DNA from: Xanthomarina maritima
GTDB lineage: Bacteria; Bacteroidota; Bacteroidia; Flavobacteriales; Flavobacteriaceae
Reading direction: 5' to 3'
DNA length: 33,873 nucleotides
NCBI RefSeq assembly: GCF_008084905.1
Contig: NZ_VSFC01000002.1
Location: forward strand, 1-33,873
Below the pieces are notes generated by a model. That model had not been told where the DNA came from. It was given only the letters and a program-made list of their open reading frames with translations, and did no database searches. The position numbers and the translations under genes were made by a program. Positions 1-9,416 of this stretch are shown here, one piece after another; position 1 is the stretch's first letter; every line of letters begins with the position of its first letter.

Positions 1-81
1 ATAGAAGTGAAAGCGTAATTTTTTTCATTTTAATGGTAAATTAATGTTAGTTATTAAAAACTAGGTTAATAGAACACATCT

Positions 82-111
82 ATAATTGATGTAATTATAA
101 TTGATGTAATT
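82..111. repeat. Two-copy 15-bp tandem duplication
   Basis: ATAATTGATGTAATT occurs twice back to back (82-96 and 97-111). It lies in the AT-rich gene-free stretch 1-270, downstream of the aldo/keto reductase stop. Nothing else was recognised there, and no convincing terminator for the minus-strand operon is visible. It is probably a slippage duplication. Confidence 0.7.
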
Positions 112-270
112 CTCCTTAAAATAAATTTGGGTGCAAAATTTTGGGAAAATTGAATGACTAATGTAGCTAAAAACAACAGTATTTTATTGGGAGTTTAGCT
201 TTATTTGTTAAAATGTGGTTTTTTTTCGTTAAAGTGAAATAATAAAACTTAAATAATTTTAACTAATTAA

Positions 271-1308
271 TTAAGGAGATGGATTTGGGAATTTGATATG
301 TATTTTACTTATTGAATCTATAACATCTTGACTTAAAGCCAGATGAATACTTTCTATGTTTTCGTTAAGTTGCTCTATAGTTGTTGCTCCAATAATATTA
401 CTAGTTATAAATGGCTGTTGGGTCACAAAAGCTAATGACATTTGCGCTAAAGATAAATTATTTTCTTCTGCAATTTTTAAATAGTGCTTAGTTGCTTCTG
501 TTGCTTGCTGAGAACTATATCTAGCAAATCTTGGGAATAATTTTAATCTTGAGTTTTTAGCAGCTATTCCTTTAATATATTTTCCAGACAACACGCCAAA
601 TGCCATAGGCGAATATGCTAACAATCCAACATTTTCTCTTATTGATATTTCGGCCATATCTCCCTCAAAAACACGATTTAGTAATGAATAAGCATTTTGA
701 ATGGTTATAATTCGTGGTAACTTATTAGTTTTTGATTCTTCAAGATATCTCATGGTTCCCCAAGCTTTTTCGTTTGAAATACCTATTTGACGAATTTTTC
801 CTTCTTTTATAATTTCATTTAACGAATGAAGAATTTCATTAAAATTATCTAGCCATCTATCTTCAGAATGATGTTTGTAATCTCTTATACCAAATGTATT
901 GGTTTGCCTTTCTGGCCAATGAAGTTGGTATAAATCTATATAATCTGTTTGAAGTCTATTTAAACTATTATTTACGGCATCTTTTAACGCTTCTGGACTA
1001 AACCCATTTGTTCTAATATGTGCTGTATAGTCTCCTGGACCAGCTATTTTAGTTGCTAACACAACCTTATCTCTTTTTCCAGTTTTTTTAAACCAGTTTC
1101 CAATTATTTTTTCTGTTCTAGCATATGTTTCAGCTGTTGCTGGAACTGGATATAATTCGGCACAATCAAAAAAATTAATCCCTTTATCTGTTGCTAAATC
1201 CATTTGAGCAAACCCTTCTTCTTGAGTGTTTTGGTTTCCCCAAGTCATTGTGCCTAAACAGAGTTTACTAACTTTTATATCTGTTTTTGGTAATGTGGTA
1301 AATTTCAT
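271..1308 (-). CDS. Aldo/keto reductase, Tas-like
   Basis: Probable cytosolic NADP(H)-dependent oxidoreductase of the aldo/keto reductase superfamily, 345 residues, full length for the Tas/YajO-like group. The N-terminus (KLCLGTMTWG) is the typical first strand of the TIM barrel. The family's catalytic tetrad can be traced as Asp in FFDCAELY, Tyr in the same segment, Lys in VLATKIAG and His in YQLHWPER. The C-terminal cofactor region includes NIIGATTIEQLNENI. It is the last gene of a minus-strand run, 29 bp after the cytochrome gene. The substrate cannot be read from sequence; Tas-like enzymes are usually annotated only as reductases. The family call is firm and the physiological role is open. 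Confidence 0.9.
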   Translation of the reverse strand: MKFTTLPKTDIKVSKLCLGTMTWGNQNTQEEGFAQMDLATDKGINFFDCAELYPVPATAETYARTEKIIGNWFKKTGKRDKVVLATKIAGPGDYTAHIRTNGFSPEALKDAVNNSLNRLQTDYIDLYQLHWPERQTNTFGIRDYKHHSEDRWLDNFNEILHSLNEIIKEGKIRQIGISNEKAWGTMRYLEESKTNKLPRIITIQNAYSLLNRVFEGDMAEISIRENVGLLAYSPMAFGVLSGKYIKGIAAKNSRLKLFPRFARYSSQQATEATKHYLKIAEENNLSLAQMSLAFVTQQPFITSNIIGATTIEQLNENIESIHLALSQDVIDSISKIHIKFPNPSP

Positions 1309-1337
1309 TTTAATAGTTTATACAAAAAGGAGTGTTA

Positions 1338-3503
1338 TTATTGATTCGCGTTCAACTCTTGCATGATTATTTGTGATTCGTTAACCCTACCTTGTAATTG
1401 ATAAATTAAAGCTAATAAGTATTTATAATCTTGATTATCCTTTTCTAATTTTAATGCTTTCTTGATGGTTTTTTCTCCTTCAACATAATTTCCATTTTGA
1501 TAATAAAAAGTAGCTAAATTATACATCGATCTAGTATCTGAAGGGTCTAAATTTATAGCTTGTAATAAATCTTTAACAGCCAATTCGTTTTGCTTGGTTT
1601 CAAAATACAGTAATGCTCTCAAGTAATATGTTCTTGCTAATTCAGGGGTTTTAGATATAGATAAGTTTAAAATATTTAAAGCCTCGTTAGTTTGTCCACT
1701 TAAACTGTAAGTAGTGGCTAAATTAGCATAAACTGGAATTAATAAACTATCCATTTTTAAAGCTACTTTATAATGTTTAATAGCATTTTTAACATCATTA
1801 TTTTGTAGATAATAATCTCCTAACTGCATTCTTCCTAGAGAAAAATCTGCATTACTATTTAGCATCTCTTCAAGCTCATTTCTAGATTTGTTTAAACCAG
1901 CTACATCAACATTAGTAAGCGTATTAATATCTATACCTATTAATAATTGAGCTACTCCAATTCTTACTAATTTAGTAGTATCGTTAGTGTGTTTTACAGC
2001 TATTGCTATTCGATCTTGCAAACTAAGAGATTGCAATTTTTGTAGGCAATTAAATCTAACTAAAGGAGAAGGATCTTCTAATCCTTTAATAATAGCTTCA
2101 AAATCTTGAGATTTTGTAATTTGTAAATTATCAATTACCGTTGCTCTTGCAATAGCAGGATAATTTAAATCGTTGATAAATAGGTCTAATGATTCGCGTT
2201 CTTTTTCTGAAATATTATCTCGATTGCTTAACAACAAAGCATCAGAAAAATGATCTTGTCTTTTAGTACCATACCATTCCTCTACTTTATTAGCTGCCCA
2301 TTTATTAGATTTATCTTGATGACACGTATTACAAGCATTTGGGGTTCCGTATTCAACGCTTTGGTCTGGTCTTGGAATTCTAAAACTATGGTCTCTTCTA
2401 TAATCAACTCCCATATAAGTTACTCCAGTCATATGACAATTGATACATTGTGATCCTTCTGAATCTATTGAATGAAAATAATGTGATGGTGTATCATATT
2501 TTGGCTCATGACATTGCATACACAAATTATTTCCAACTTCTTTTAATTTTAAAGTATGTGCATCATGACAATCTGTACATGTTACATCATTATGGTACAT
2601 TTTGCTTTGCACAAAAGAACCAAATACATAGTCTTCTTCTTTTATTTGACCATCTCCATGATAAAAATCATCTGATAAATTCTGAAGCAAATATTGGTCT
2701 TCAAAATGTTTACCAGGAATCATATTTTGTGTTAATTTTACTCGTCTTGAATGGCAAGAAGCACACATATTCATTTGATTAAACTGAGATTTTCCAGATA
2801 AAATATGTTTCTTATTATATAACGTATCTTGTAGGTTGCTTGCCCAATTAACATGTTGTTCTGCTGGCCCATGACAACTTTCGCAATTTACATTTATAAA
2901 AGAATACGTTGTATTGAATGCATCTTCCTCAACTAAATAATTCTTTTTTAAATTAGTTGAATGACATTCGGCACACATGGTATTCCAATTCTGAGAACTT
3001 TTTGACCAATGCATCCAATCATGAGGACTAATCTTGTCTCCTGGATATTGGTGATACCACCTTTTATTATTAACATCCCATGAAACCCTTAATACTTGTT
3101 TTTTTCCATTGTCAAAATCTGCAATATATTGCTGTAAAGGTGTTACTCCAAATGTGTAAGAAATTTTATATTCTATGTCACTTCCATCTATCTCTTTAAC
3201 CTGAACAATATAATCTTCATTCTTTCTTGAGAAAAAATAAGACACCCCATCTAGTGTTATACTAACATCATTGAAATCTCCAAGAACAGTAGATTCGTTA
3301 ACAATTTGCATAGCCAAATCATGATCTGAGCCTTTCCAAGAATCAACTGCATCTTTATGGCAAGAAATACATTGAGCATCTCCAACATAGCCATCTTTAT
3401 GAACAGATTTTATTTGATCTTTTTCAACATAAGATTCCTTTTTAGAATTGTTTGAACATGAAACTAAAATTGAGATACATACAATCCAGTAAAAATTTTT
3501 CAT
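1338..3503 (-). CDS. Eight-haem cytochrome c lipoprotein with HEAT-like region and TPR tail
   Basis: Exported multihaem cytochrome of 721 residues. The N-terminus is a lipoprotein signal (ISILVSC, lipobox Cys near residue 16). Eight CxxCH haem-binding motifs are visible: CISCH at residue 45, CAECH at 177, then CESCH, CASCH, CTDCH, CMQCH, CINCH and CNTCH by about residue 395. After these comes a helical segment resembling HEAT repeats (DPSPLVRFNCLQKLQS), then several TPRs from about residue 555 to the end (for example YYLQNNDVKNAIKHYKVALK). The haem part resembles the cytochrome c554/NrfA-like multihaem group. It is probably periplasmic or surface-attached and involved in electron transfer or scaffolding. 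It sits between the OmpA-like gene (18 bp away) and the reductase gene (29 bp). The redox partner is unknown. Confidence 0.88.
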   Translation of the reverse strand: MKNFYWIVCISILVSCSNNSKKESYVEKDQIKSVHKDGYVGDAQCISCHKDAVDSWKGSDHDLAMQIVNESTVLGDFNDVSITLDGVSYFFSRKNEDYIVQVKEIDGSDIEYKISYTFGVTPLQQYIADFDNGKKQVLRVSWDVNNKRWYHQYPGDKISPHDWMHWSKSSQNWNTMCAECHSTNLKKNYLVEEDAFNTTYSFINVNCESCHGPAEQHVNWASNLQDTLYNKKHILSGKSQFNQMNMCASCHSRRVKLTQNMIPGKHFEDQYLLQNLSDDFYHGDGQIKEEDYVFGSFVQSKMYHNDVTCTDCHDAHTLKLKEVGNNLCMQCHEPKYDTPSHYFHSIDSEGSQCINCHMTGVTYMGVDYRRDHSFRIPRPDQSVEYGTPNACNTCHQDKSNKWAANKVEEWYGTKRQDHFSDALLLSNRDNISEKERESLDLFINDLNYPAIARATVIDNLQITKSQDFEAIIKGLEDPSPLVRFNCLQKLQSLSLQDRIAIAVKHTNDTTKLVRIGVAQLLIGIDINTLTNVDVAGLNKSRNELEEMLNSNADFSLGRMQLGDYYLQNNDVKNAIKHYKVALKMDSLLIPVYANLATTYSLSGQTNEALNILNLSISKTPELARTYYLRALLYFETKQNELAVKDLLQAINLDPSDTRSMYNLATFYYQNGNYVEGEKTIKKALKLEKDNQDYKYLLALIYQLQGRVNESQIIMQELNANQ

Positions 3504-3521
3504 TTAAAGAGAAGTGAATTA

Positions 3522-4481
3522 TTATTCTTTGTTTAGCAATTTAGTAATTTCGTCTAACTTTGGCGTTAAAATAACTTCAATACGTCTGTTTTTAGCTTTT
3601 CCTTCGGCAGTATCGTTTGAAGCAATTGGAGCATATTCCCCTCTTCCAGCAGCAGTTAGGCTCTCAGGATTAATACTAGTGTTCTGATTTAATATTTCTA
3701 CAATGGCAGTAGCACGTTTGGTAGATAAATCCCAGTTCCCAGACAAGGTTCCGTTTCCTGAATATGGTACATTATCTGTGTGTCCTTCAATTAATACATT
3801 GATATCTGGATTATCGGCAAGCACAGACCCTAATTGTTTAACAGCCTTTGTTCCTTCAACTCCAACTGCCCAACTTCCAGACTGGAATAACAATTTATTT
3901 TCCATAGACACATATACTTTTCCATCTCGTTGTTCTACAGTTAACCCTTTTCCTTCAAAATCTACTAAAGCTCTTGAAATGGCATTTTTTAAATCAGTCA
4001 TGGCTGCATCTTTTGCTGCAATCATACTCTCTAATTCAGCCACTCGATTTGATCGTGATTCTAACTCTTTCTTCAAAGCTTCTAGTCTAGCATTTTCAGT
4101 TGCTAATGCTTGTTCTTTAGCTTCTAATTGTGCTAACAATTCTCTGTTTTTTTGAACATTTTCTGCAATGGCAGACGAACTGTTTTTTTCTAAGGCATCA
4201 TAAGAGGCTTGCAAGTTATCTAAGTTTGCTTTTGTTGCATGATAATCACCTTGTAATTTATCTCTTTCTGCAACAGCTTCATTATAGGCATCACGCAATT
4301 GACTTAACTCGTTTTCAGCAGCATTTTTTGCACTTAATAAACTTTCGTTTTCTTCATTTAATTGCTTGTTTTCATTTTTTAATACTCCATATTTACTCTC
4401 TAAGTCTTTATAAACTTTTGGTGACACACAAGAAGTTATTAAAAGTGTAGAAACTGCAATAATTAAGATTCGGTTTTTCAT
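3522..4481 (-). CDS. OmpA-family peptidoglycan-binding lipoprotein with coiled coil
   Basis: Envelope protein of 319 residues. The lipoprotein signal ends at SCVSPK (Cys about residue 18). A long charged coiled coil runs from about residue 25 to 175, rich in E, K, A and L heptads. The C-terminal OmpA domain, about residues 190-310, carries the peptidoglycan-binding signature NVLIEGHTDNVPY and GRGEYAPIASNDT followed by KNRRIEV. It probably links the outer membrane to the cell wall. Only 11 bp separate it from the upstream xth gene and 18 bp from the downstream cytochrome gene, so co-transcription is likely. The functional link between a DNA-repair nuclease and these envelope genes is unclear and may be only positional. 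Confidence 0.92.
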   Translation of the reverse strand: MKNRILIIAVSTLLITSCVSPKVYKDLESKYGVLKNENKQLNEENESLLSAKNAAENELSQLRDAYNEAVAERDKLQGDYHATKANLDNLQASYDALEKNSSSAIAENVQKNRELLAQLEAKEQALATENARLEALKKELESRSNRVAELESMIAAKDAAMTDLKNAISRALVDFEGKGLTVEQRDGKVYVSMENKLLFQSGSWAVGVEGTKAVKQLGSVLADNPDINVLIEGHTDNVPYSGNGTLSGNWDLSTKRATAIVEILNQNTSINPESLTAAGRGEYAPIASNDTAEGKAKNRRIEVILTPKLDEITKLLNKE

Positions 4482-4492
4482 TTTTTATATTT

Positions 4493-5254
4493 TTAATTTT
4501 CTATTTCAACTAAGATTGGACAATGGTCACTATGAACTGCTTCAGAGAGTATAACGGCTCTTTTAATTTTTTCTTGTAATGGTTTTGTTACCATAGCATA
4601 ATCTAATCGCCAACCTTTATTATTAGCTCTAGCATTGGCACGATAACTCCACCAGCTATATTCTTGTTTTTCAGGATGTAAATAACGGAATGAATCAACA
4701 AGCCCACTATCGATAAATTTTCCAAGCCAAGCTCTTTCTTCTGGCAAAAATCCTGAAACACCTTTCATTTTTGGATTATGAATATCTATTTCTTCGTGAC
4801 AAATATTATAATCTCCACAAATAATTAAGTTTGGAATCTCTTTTGTAAGCTTGTTTATATAGTCTTGAAACATATCCATATAATCAAATTTATGCTGTAA
4901 ACGTGCATCATTAGTTCCTGAAGGCAAATACAAACTCATAACAGAAAATCCATCGAAATCTGCTCGAAGATTTCTTCCTTCGAAATCCATAGATTCTATT
5001 CCTGTACCAAATTCCACATGATTGGGTTTTGTTTTGCTTAAAATAGCAACACCACTATAGCCTTTTTTTTGAGCACTAAACCAATAGTGATATTTATATC
5101 CAGCTTCTTCAAATAAATTTAAATCTAACTGCTCTTCCATAGCTTTAATCTCTTGCAAACAGATAACATCTGGATTTGCTGCTTGTAGCCAAGTAATGAA
5201 ATCTTTATTTAGTGCAGCACGAATGCCATTTACGTTATAAGAAATGATTTCCAT
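4493..5254 (-). CDS. xth: Exodeoxyribonuclease III (AP endonuclease)
   Basis: Exonuclease III/AP endonuclease of the endonuclease-exonuclease-phosphatase fold, 253 residues, the usual length. It acts in base-excision repair, cutting at abasic sites and removing 3' blocks. Visible motifs are MEIISYNVNGIRAAL at the start, the metal-binding Glu in ICLQEIKA, the catalytic Asp/Asn in ICGDYNICHEEID, GWRLDYAMV near the end, and the terminal SDHCPI. It is the first gene of a four-gene minus-strand run. Its promoter should lie in the 211-bp divergent region 5255-5465, but no clear TAnnTTTG element was seen on that strand. Confidence 0.96.
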   Translation of the reverse strand: MEIISYNVNGIRAALNKDFITWLQAANPDVICLQEIKAMEEQLDLNLFEEAGYKYHYWFSAQKKGYSGVAILSKTKPNHVEFGTGIESMDFEGRNLRADFDGFSVMSLYLPSGTNDARLQHKFDYMDMFQDYINKLTKEIPNLIICGDYNICHEEIDIHNPKMKGVSGFLPEERAWLGKFIDSGLVDSFRYLHPEKQEYSWWSYRANARANNKGWRLDYAMVTKPLQEKIKRAVILSEAVHSDHCPILVEIEN

Positions 5255-5313
5255 AAGTATTTTCCCCCTTAAATATGGGACATTTGTTTTTAATTAATCT
5301 AAAAATTTATGAG

Positions 5314-5333
5314 ATCCCAATCTTCATTGGGAT
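5314..5333. repeat. Perfect hairpin ATCCCAAT-CTTC-ATTGGGAT
   Basis: Eight-base arms with a CTTC loop lie in the divergent spacer between xth and the outer-membrane protein gene, with GAG and CTC one step outside the arms. It is followed by CCCTTTTAAAAAAAG rather than a clean T-run. It could be a REP-like intergenic unit or a structured leader for one of the two divergent transcripts. No second copy was seen in this window. Confidence 0.55.
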
Positions 5334-5465
5334 AACTCCCTTTTAAAAAAAGCGAGTTAATTTCAGCTAAAATAAATAATGCTTTACATTTACACTATTA
5401 ATTTAAAAACGTTTTAACAAAAGCTATCAACAAAATATTTTTATTGATATGTAGTTTAATACTTC

Positions 5466-8400
5466 ATGAAGTTAATACTCCAATTCATGTTACTTCTCTT
5501 TGGTGTTTGTGCATTTGCTCAAGACCACACTTCTAATTACAGAACTAAAACAGTAGCTGTAAGAGATTCTATTGTAATTGATAGTGTAAGTATTAATTCA
5601 AATTTTTTTACAATTAAAAAAAAAGATAGCTCTTTCGTTGATTCGTCGTTTTATAACATTGATTTTGAAAATGCCATTTTAACTATTAAAAAACCAGTTG
5701 AAGTAGATTCCATAATTATTAATTATTTAAAGTATCCTGAATACTTAACCAAAACATACAGACAAATAAGTGATAGTATAATTGTAGAAAATACAGGAAA
5801 TTTAGCAAAACTTTACAAACTTTCTCAACCAAGTGAAAAAAACACATTTACACCATTTGATGGCTTAACAACTTCTGGAAGTATATCTCGTGGTGTGATT
5901 ATAGGAAACAACCAAAATTCTGTTTTAAATAGTGAATTAGATTTACAGATTACAGGAAAACTAAGTGAGAAAGTGTCTTTAAGAGCTTCTATTCAAGACG
6001 CTAATGTGCCTTTGCAGGAAAGTGGCTATTCGCAAAGATTAGACGAATTTGATCAGGTTTTTATTGAACTTTTTAGTGATAATTGGAAAATTCGTGCAGG
6101 AGATATCGACTTGACAAATCCTTATTCTTATTTTGGAAATTTTTCAAAACGTGTCCAAGGATTAGCTATTGGAGCCACTTTACATCATCCTGAATCAACA
6201 ACTAATTTATTTGCTTCTGGCGCATTGGTTAGAGGTCAATTTACAACTAGTCAGTTTACAGCTCAAGAAGGGAATCAAGGCCCTTATAAATTAAAAGGTC
6301 CTAACGACGAATTATATGTGCTTATTGTCTCTGGAAGTGAAACCGTTTACGTAAATGGGATTCCATTACAAAGAGGCGAATACAACGATTACATTATAGA
6401 TTATAATGCTGGTGAAATTATTTTTAACTCCACTTTTCCAGTTACTTCCGAAATGAGAGTAACTGTAGATTATCAATATAGCGATAGAAATTATTCTCGA
6501 TTAGTAGTTTTTGGAGGAGGCAGATATGAAAGTGAAAAACTAAATCTTGGTGTTTCTATTTATAGTGAAAGTGATTCAAAAAATAATCCATTACAACAAA
6601 ACTTGTCAGCCGAACAAGTTGAAATTTTAGCTGAAGCTGGAGACGATAGAACCAAAATGGTTGCTCCTTCAAGTACTTCTGAAGCTTATAATGAAAATAG
6701 AATTCTTTATAAAAAAGAAATAATTAATGGTGTAGAAGCCTTTGTATTTTCTAACAATCCAGATGACGAACTATTTAGTGTTCGTTTTACCTTAGTAGGA
6801 GACAATCTTGGAAACTACATTGTTGGCAGTAATGAAGCCATAAATACTATTTTCGAATATATTGAACCCATTGCTGGAATTCCTCAAGGTAATTACGAAC
6901 CAATTATACAATTAGTAGCTCCTACAAAATTACAAATGGCTATTGTTAATGGTGTTTATAAACCTTCAGAAAAAACAAGTATCGATTTTGAAATTGCTGG
7001 AAGTAAAAACGATTTAAATTTATTTTCGAGTATTGATGATGATAATAATGATGGTTTTGCTGGGAAATTGAGAGTTAATCAAGCCATAATTAAAAAAGAC
7101 AGTCTTTGGAATTTAAGTGCATTTGCAGATACAGATTATATTCAAGAAGATTTTAGGTCTATCCAGCGTATTTATAATGCTGAATTTAATAGAGATTGGA
7201 ATCTTGGGAATACTACTAGTCCAACAACTGCTACTAGTTTAGGAACACAAACGTTTATAAAAACTGGAGCTCAAGCATTCCATAACCAAAAAGGAATGGC
7301 CAGCTATGAGTTTCAATACTTAAATTACTCTAAAAATTTTAATGGCAATAGACATATTGTTTCTGCTAATTTAGAACTTAATAAATGGCGAATTGTTTCT
7401 CTTTCAAGTTTGTTAAATACAACTTCCACAACAAATAACTCGACATTTTTTAGAACCTATAATATGATAACTTATAGTTTTAAAAGAGCTTGGATTGGGA
7501 CAAGGTTGGCCATGGAAGACAACCAAGACAAAGATAAAGAAACAGAAGCCTTTATACCTAATAGTCAAAAATTTAAATCCTATGAAGTTTTTACAGGAGT
7601 TGGAGACAGCACTAAGATATTTGCTGAAATAGGTTTCAAATTTCGTGTAAATGATAGTATAAGAAATAATAAATTACAAAAAGTAAATTCTTCAAACACC
7701 TATTATATAGATTCAAGAATTGTCCAAAACGAACGCACTAATTTATCGGTATATGCCAATTACAGAGTTTTAAAAAATACAGATGAAAGCATAGAAAACG
7801 AGAATTCTCTAAATTCCAGAATTCAATATAGTCAACGCTTCGTAAAGCAGTTTTTCTTATGGAATACCGTTTATGAAACAAATTCTGGGACCTTGCCTCA
7901 ACAAGATTTTACTTTTGTTGAAGTAGAACCTGGACAAGGAAATTACACATGGATAGATTACAATGGTAATGGCATTCAAGAATTGGAAGAATTCGAAATT
8001 GCGCAATTTCAAGATCAAGGAAAATACATTCGCGTATTATTACCAAATCAAGTCTTTATAAAAACCCATCAAAATAGATTAAGTCAAACATTAACAATTA
8101 ATCCACAGCAATGGTCTAACGAAGTAAGTGGTTTAAAAAAAGGGTTGTCTCACTTTTATAATCAAACCTCCTATATAGTAGATAGAAAAAATAAACGTGA
8201 AGGAAACGACATTAATTTAAATCCGTTTAAAAGTGATCCTGATACAGAATTAGGCTTACAACTAAATTTTAGAAATGTCTTATTTTTTAATCGAGGGAAA
8301 CAACATTATACAACTTCTTATACCTTTTTAAAAAACGATACCAGAAATATTCTAACCGTTGGTTATATTGAAAATTCACTAATTAGTCACTTATTACATT

Positions 8401-8900
8401 TCAATCATAAATTTGCTTTAAATTGGTTGATAAATTTTCAAATTAGCTTAAATAATACAGAGAGTATTAGCGAAAATTTTGCAAGCAAAAACTATAATAT
8501 TGATGACGTAAATGTAAACCCAAAGTTATCTTATTTATTAAACGATTTCACTCGTTTTGATATTTTTTATCAATACACAAGTAAAAAGAATACTATTGGC
8601 AGTTTAGAGACATTAAAGCAACAAAATTATGGGTTGTCGTTTTCTTTTGCCAACTTCCAAAAAATGTCAATTATTGGTGAATTTAATTATTTTTCAAACG
8701 ATTTTGTTGGAGACTCAAATACTCCTGTTGCTTATCAAATGATGGAAGGTTTACAGCCTGGAAAAAATTACACATGGAGTTTACTTGCTCAAAAGAAAAT
8801 TACATCATTCTTAGATTTAAATCTTAATTATCTTGGAAGAAAAAGCGAAACTAGCAAGGTTATTCATACTGGGAGTATTCAACTAAAAGCCTATTTTTAA
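5466..8900 (+). CDS. Large uncharacterised outer-membrane beta-barrel protein
   Basis: Exported protein of 1144 residues, not assigned to a named family. A Sec signal peptide is visible (MKLILQFMLLLFGVCAFAQ, cleavage likely after AFA). The body is rich in alternating polar and aromatic strands and ends in an aromatic residue (QLKAYF), as outer-membrane barrels do. Residues about 140-230 contain GLTTSGSISRGVIIGNNQN and DANVPLQESG, a segment type shared with several large Bacteroidota surface proteins, SprA among them as far as can be recalled. Around residue 835 is an EF-hand-like, probably calcium-binding loop, DYNGNGIQELEEFE. The start was chosen because the signal peptide begins there. It is followed 55 bp later by the metal-efflux genes, and whether it belongs with them is uncertain. 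Confidence 0.75.
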   Translation: MKLILQFMLLLFGVCAFAQDHTSNYRTKTVAVRDSIVIDSVSINSNFFTIKKKDSSFVDSSFYNIDFENAILTIKKPVEVDSIIINYLKYPEYLTKTYRQISDSIIVENTGNLAKLYKLSQPSEKNTFTPFDGLTTSGSISRGVIIGNNQNSVLNSELDLQITGKLSEKVSLRASIQDANVPLQESGYSQRLDEFDQVFIELFSDNWKIRAGDIDLTNPYSYFGNFSKRVQGLAIGATLHHPESTTNLFASGALVRGQFTTSQFTAQEGNQGPYKLKGPNDELYVLIVSGSETVYVNGIPLQRGEYNDYIIDYNAGEIIFNSTFPVTSEMRVTVDYQYSDRNYSRLVVFGGGRYESEKLNLGVSIYSESDSKNNPLQQNLSAEQVEILAEAGDDRTKMVAPSSTSEAYNENRILYKKEIINGVEAFVFSNNPDDELFSVRFTLVGDNLGNYIVGSNEAINTIFEYIEPIAGIPQGNYEPIIQLVAPTKLQMAIVNGVYKPSEKTSIDFEIAGSKNDLNLFSSIDDDNNDGFAGKLRVNQAIIKKDSLWNLSAFADTDYIQEDFRSIQRIYNAEFNRDWNLGNTTSPTTATSLGTQTFIKTGAQAFHNQKGMASYEFQYLNYSKNFNGNRHIVSANLELNKWRIVSLSSLLNTTSTTNNSTFFRTYNMITYSFKRAWIGTRLAMEDNQDKDKETEAFIPNSQKFKSYEVFTGVGDSTKIFAEIGFKFRVNDSIRNNKLQKVNSSNTYYIDSRIVQNERTNLSVYANYRVLKNTDESIENENSLNSRIQYSQRFVKQFFLWNTVYETNSGTLPQQDFTFVEVEPGQGNYTWIDYNGNGIQELEEFEIAQFQDQGKYIRVLLPNQVFIKTHQNRLSQTLTINPQQWSNEVSGLKKGLSHFYNQTSYIVDRKNKREGNDINLNPFKSDPDTELGLQLNFRNVLFFNRGKQHYTTSYTFLKNDTRNILTVGYIENSLISHLLHFNHKFALNWLINFQISLNNTESISENFASKNYNIDDVNVNPKLSYLLNDFTRFDIFYQYTSKKNTIGSLETLKQQNYGLSFSFANFQKMSIIGEFNYFSNDFVGDSNTPVAYQMMEGLQPGKNYTWSLLAQKKITSFLDLNLNYLGRKSETSKVIHTGSIQLKAYF

Positions 8901-8939
8901 ACATGTAACCTATGTTACTGACTTAGAAGTAATTTTTTG

Positions 8940-8947
8940 TAGCTTTG
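8940..8947 (+). promoter_or_regulatory. Candidate -7 element TAGCTTTG for the metal-efflux operon
   Basis: A perfect match to the Bacteroidota TAnnTTTG -7 element lies 8 bp before the ATG at 8956. A transcript from it would be nearly leaderless. No good TTG -33 element was seen at the expected distance, so the promoter is plausible but incomplete. Confidence 0.5.
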
Positions 8948-8955
8948 TATTATAC

Positions 8956-9345
8956 ATGAACAAATTTGTAGCCATAACATATTCGTTTTTGATACTTGTA
9001 CAAAGTTTCAATTTTAGTTTTGAAGATCTTTCGAAGTTAAGCACTTTGATTGAGCATGCCGAATATCATCAAGAAACTTATGGCGATTCATTTTTAGATT
9101 TTATATCTGAACATTATGGTGATGACAAGTTTCAACATGAAAACAACCATGAAGAACACGAAGATTTACCATTTAAACATCATCATCAAACATGTGCTCA
9201 TGCTAATTCAGCATATACATTACAAACTTTAAATTTCGATTTTGAGTATCTTCCTTTTGTTGAGATTCCTTTTAACTTTTATTATACAGAATCTACCTCT
9301 CTTTTTGAAAAACCATCTGTTTTTCAGCCTCCAAAATTCGCATAA
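8956..9345 (+). CDS. Small exported histidine-rich protein of the metal-efflux cluster
   Basis: Protein of 129 residues with a hydrophobic N-terminus that looks like a signal peptide (MNKFVAITYSFLILVQSFNF). The middle third is dense in His, Glu and Asp: HENNHEEHEDLPFKHHHQTCAH, about residues 55-77, suits binding of a soft or borderline metal ion such as Cu, Zn or Co. The C-terminus is aromatic and Pro-rich (PSVFQPPKFA). No family name is recognised. Its position 71 bp before the RND pump suggests a periplasmic metal chaperone or sensor for the efflux system; that role is inferred. The start is the only reasonable one and leaves almost no leader after the -7 element. Confidence 0.75.
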   Translation: MNKFVAITYSFLILVQSFNFSFEDLSKLSTLIEHAEYHQETYGDSFLDFISEHYGDDKFQHENNHEEHEDLPFKHHHQTCAHANSAYTLQTLNFDFEYLPFVEIPFNFYYTESTSLFEKPSVFQPPKFA

Positions 9346-9373
9346 TTCATTCGTGATTTAAATCATTTTTTTA

Positions 9374-9395
9374 TAAGCTATTAAGTAATAGCTTA
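9374..9395. promoter_or_regulatory. 10-bp inverted repeat TAAGCTATTA-AG-TAATAGCTTA
   Basis: Perfect 10-base arms with a 2-bp centre lie between the His-rich gene and the RND pump, 21 bp before the pump ATG. The near-zero spacing fits a dimeric repressor site. As RNA it would form an 8-bp stem with a 6-nt loop and could modulate translation or processing. No T-run follows, so it is not an obvious terminator. Confidence 0.55.
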
Positions 9396-9416
9396 AACAA
9401 ATTTATATAATGAATT

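Noticed and set aside
2250-2782. Plus-strand open frames of 67 and 110 residues
   Set aside because: They lie antisense to the cytochrome gene, whose eight CxxCH motifs prove the minus-strand frame. The translations are low in complexity and His-rich only because CxxCH codons are read in reverse.
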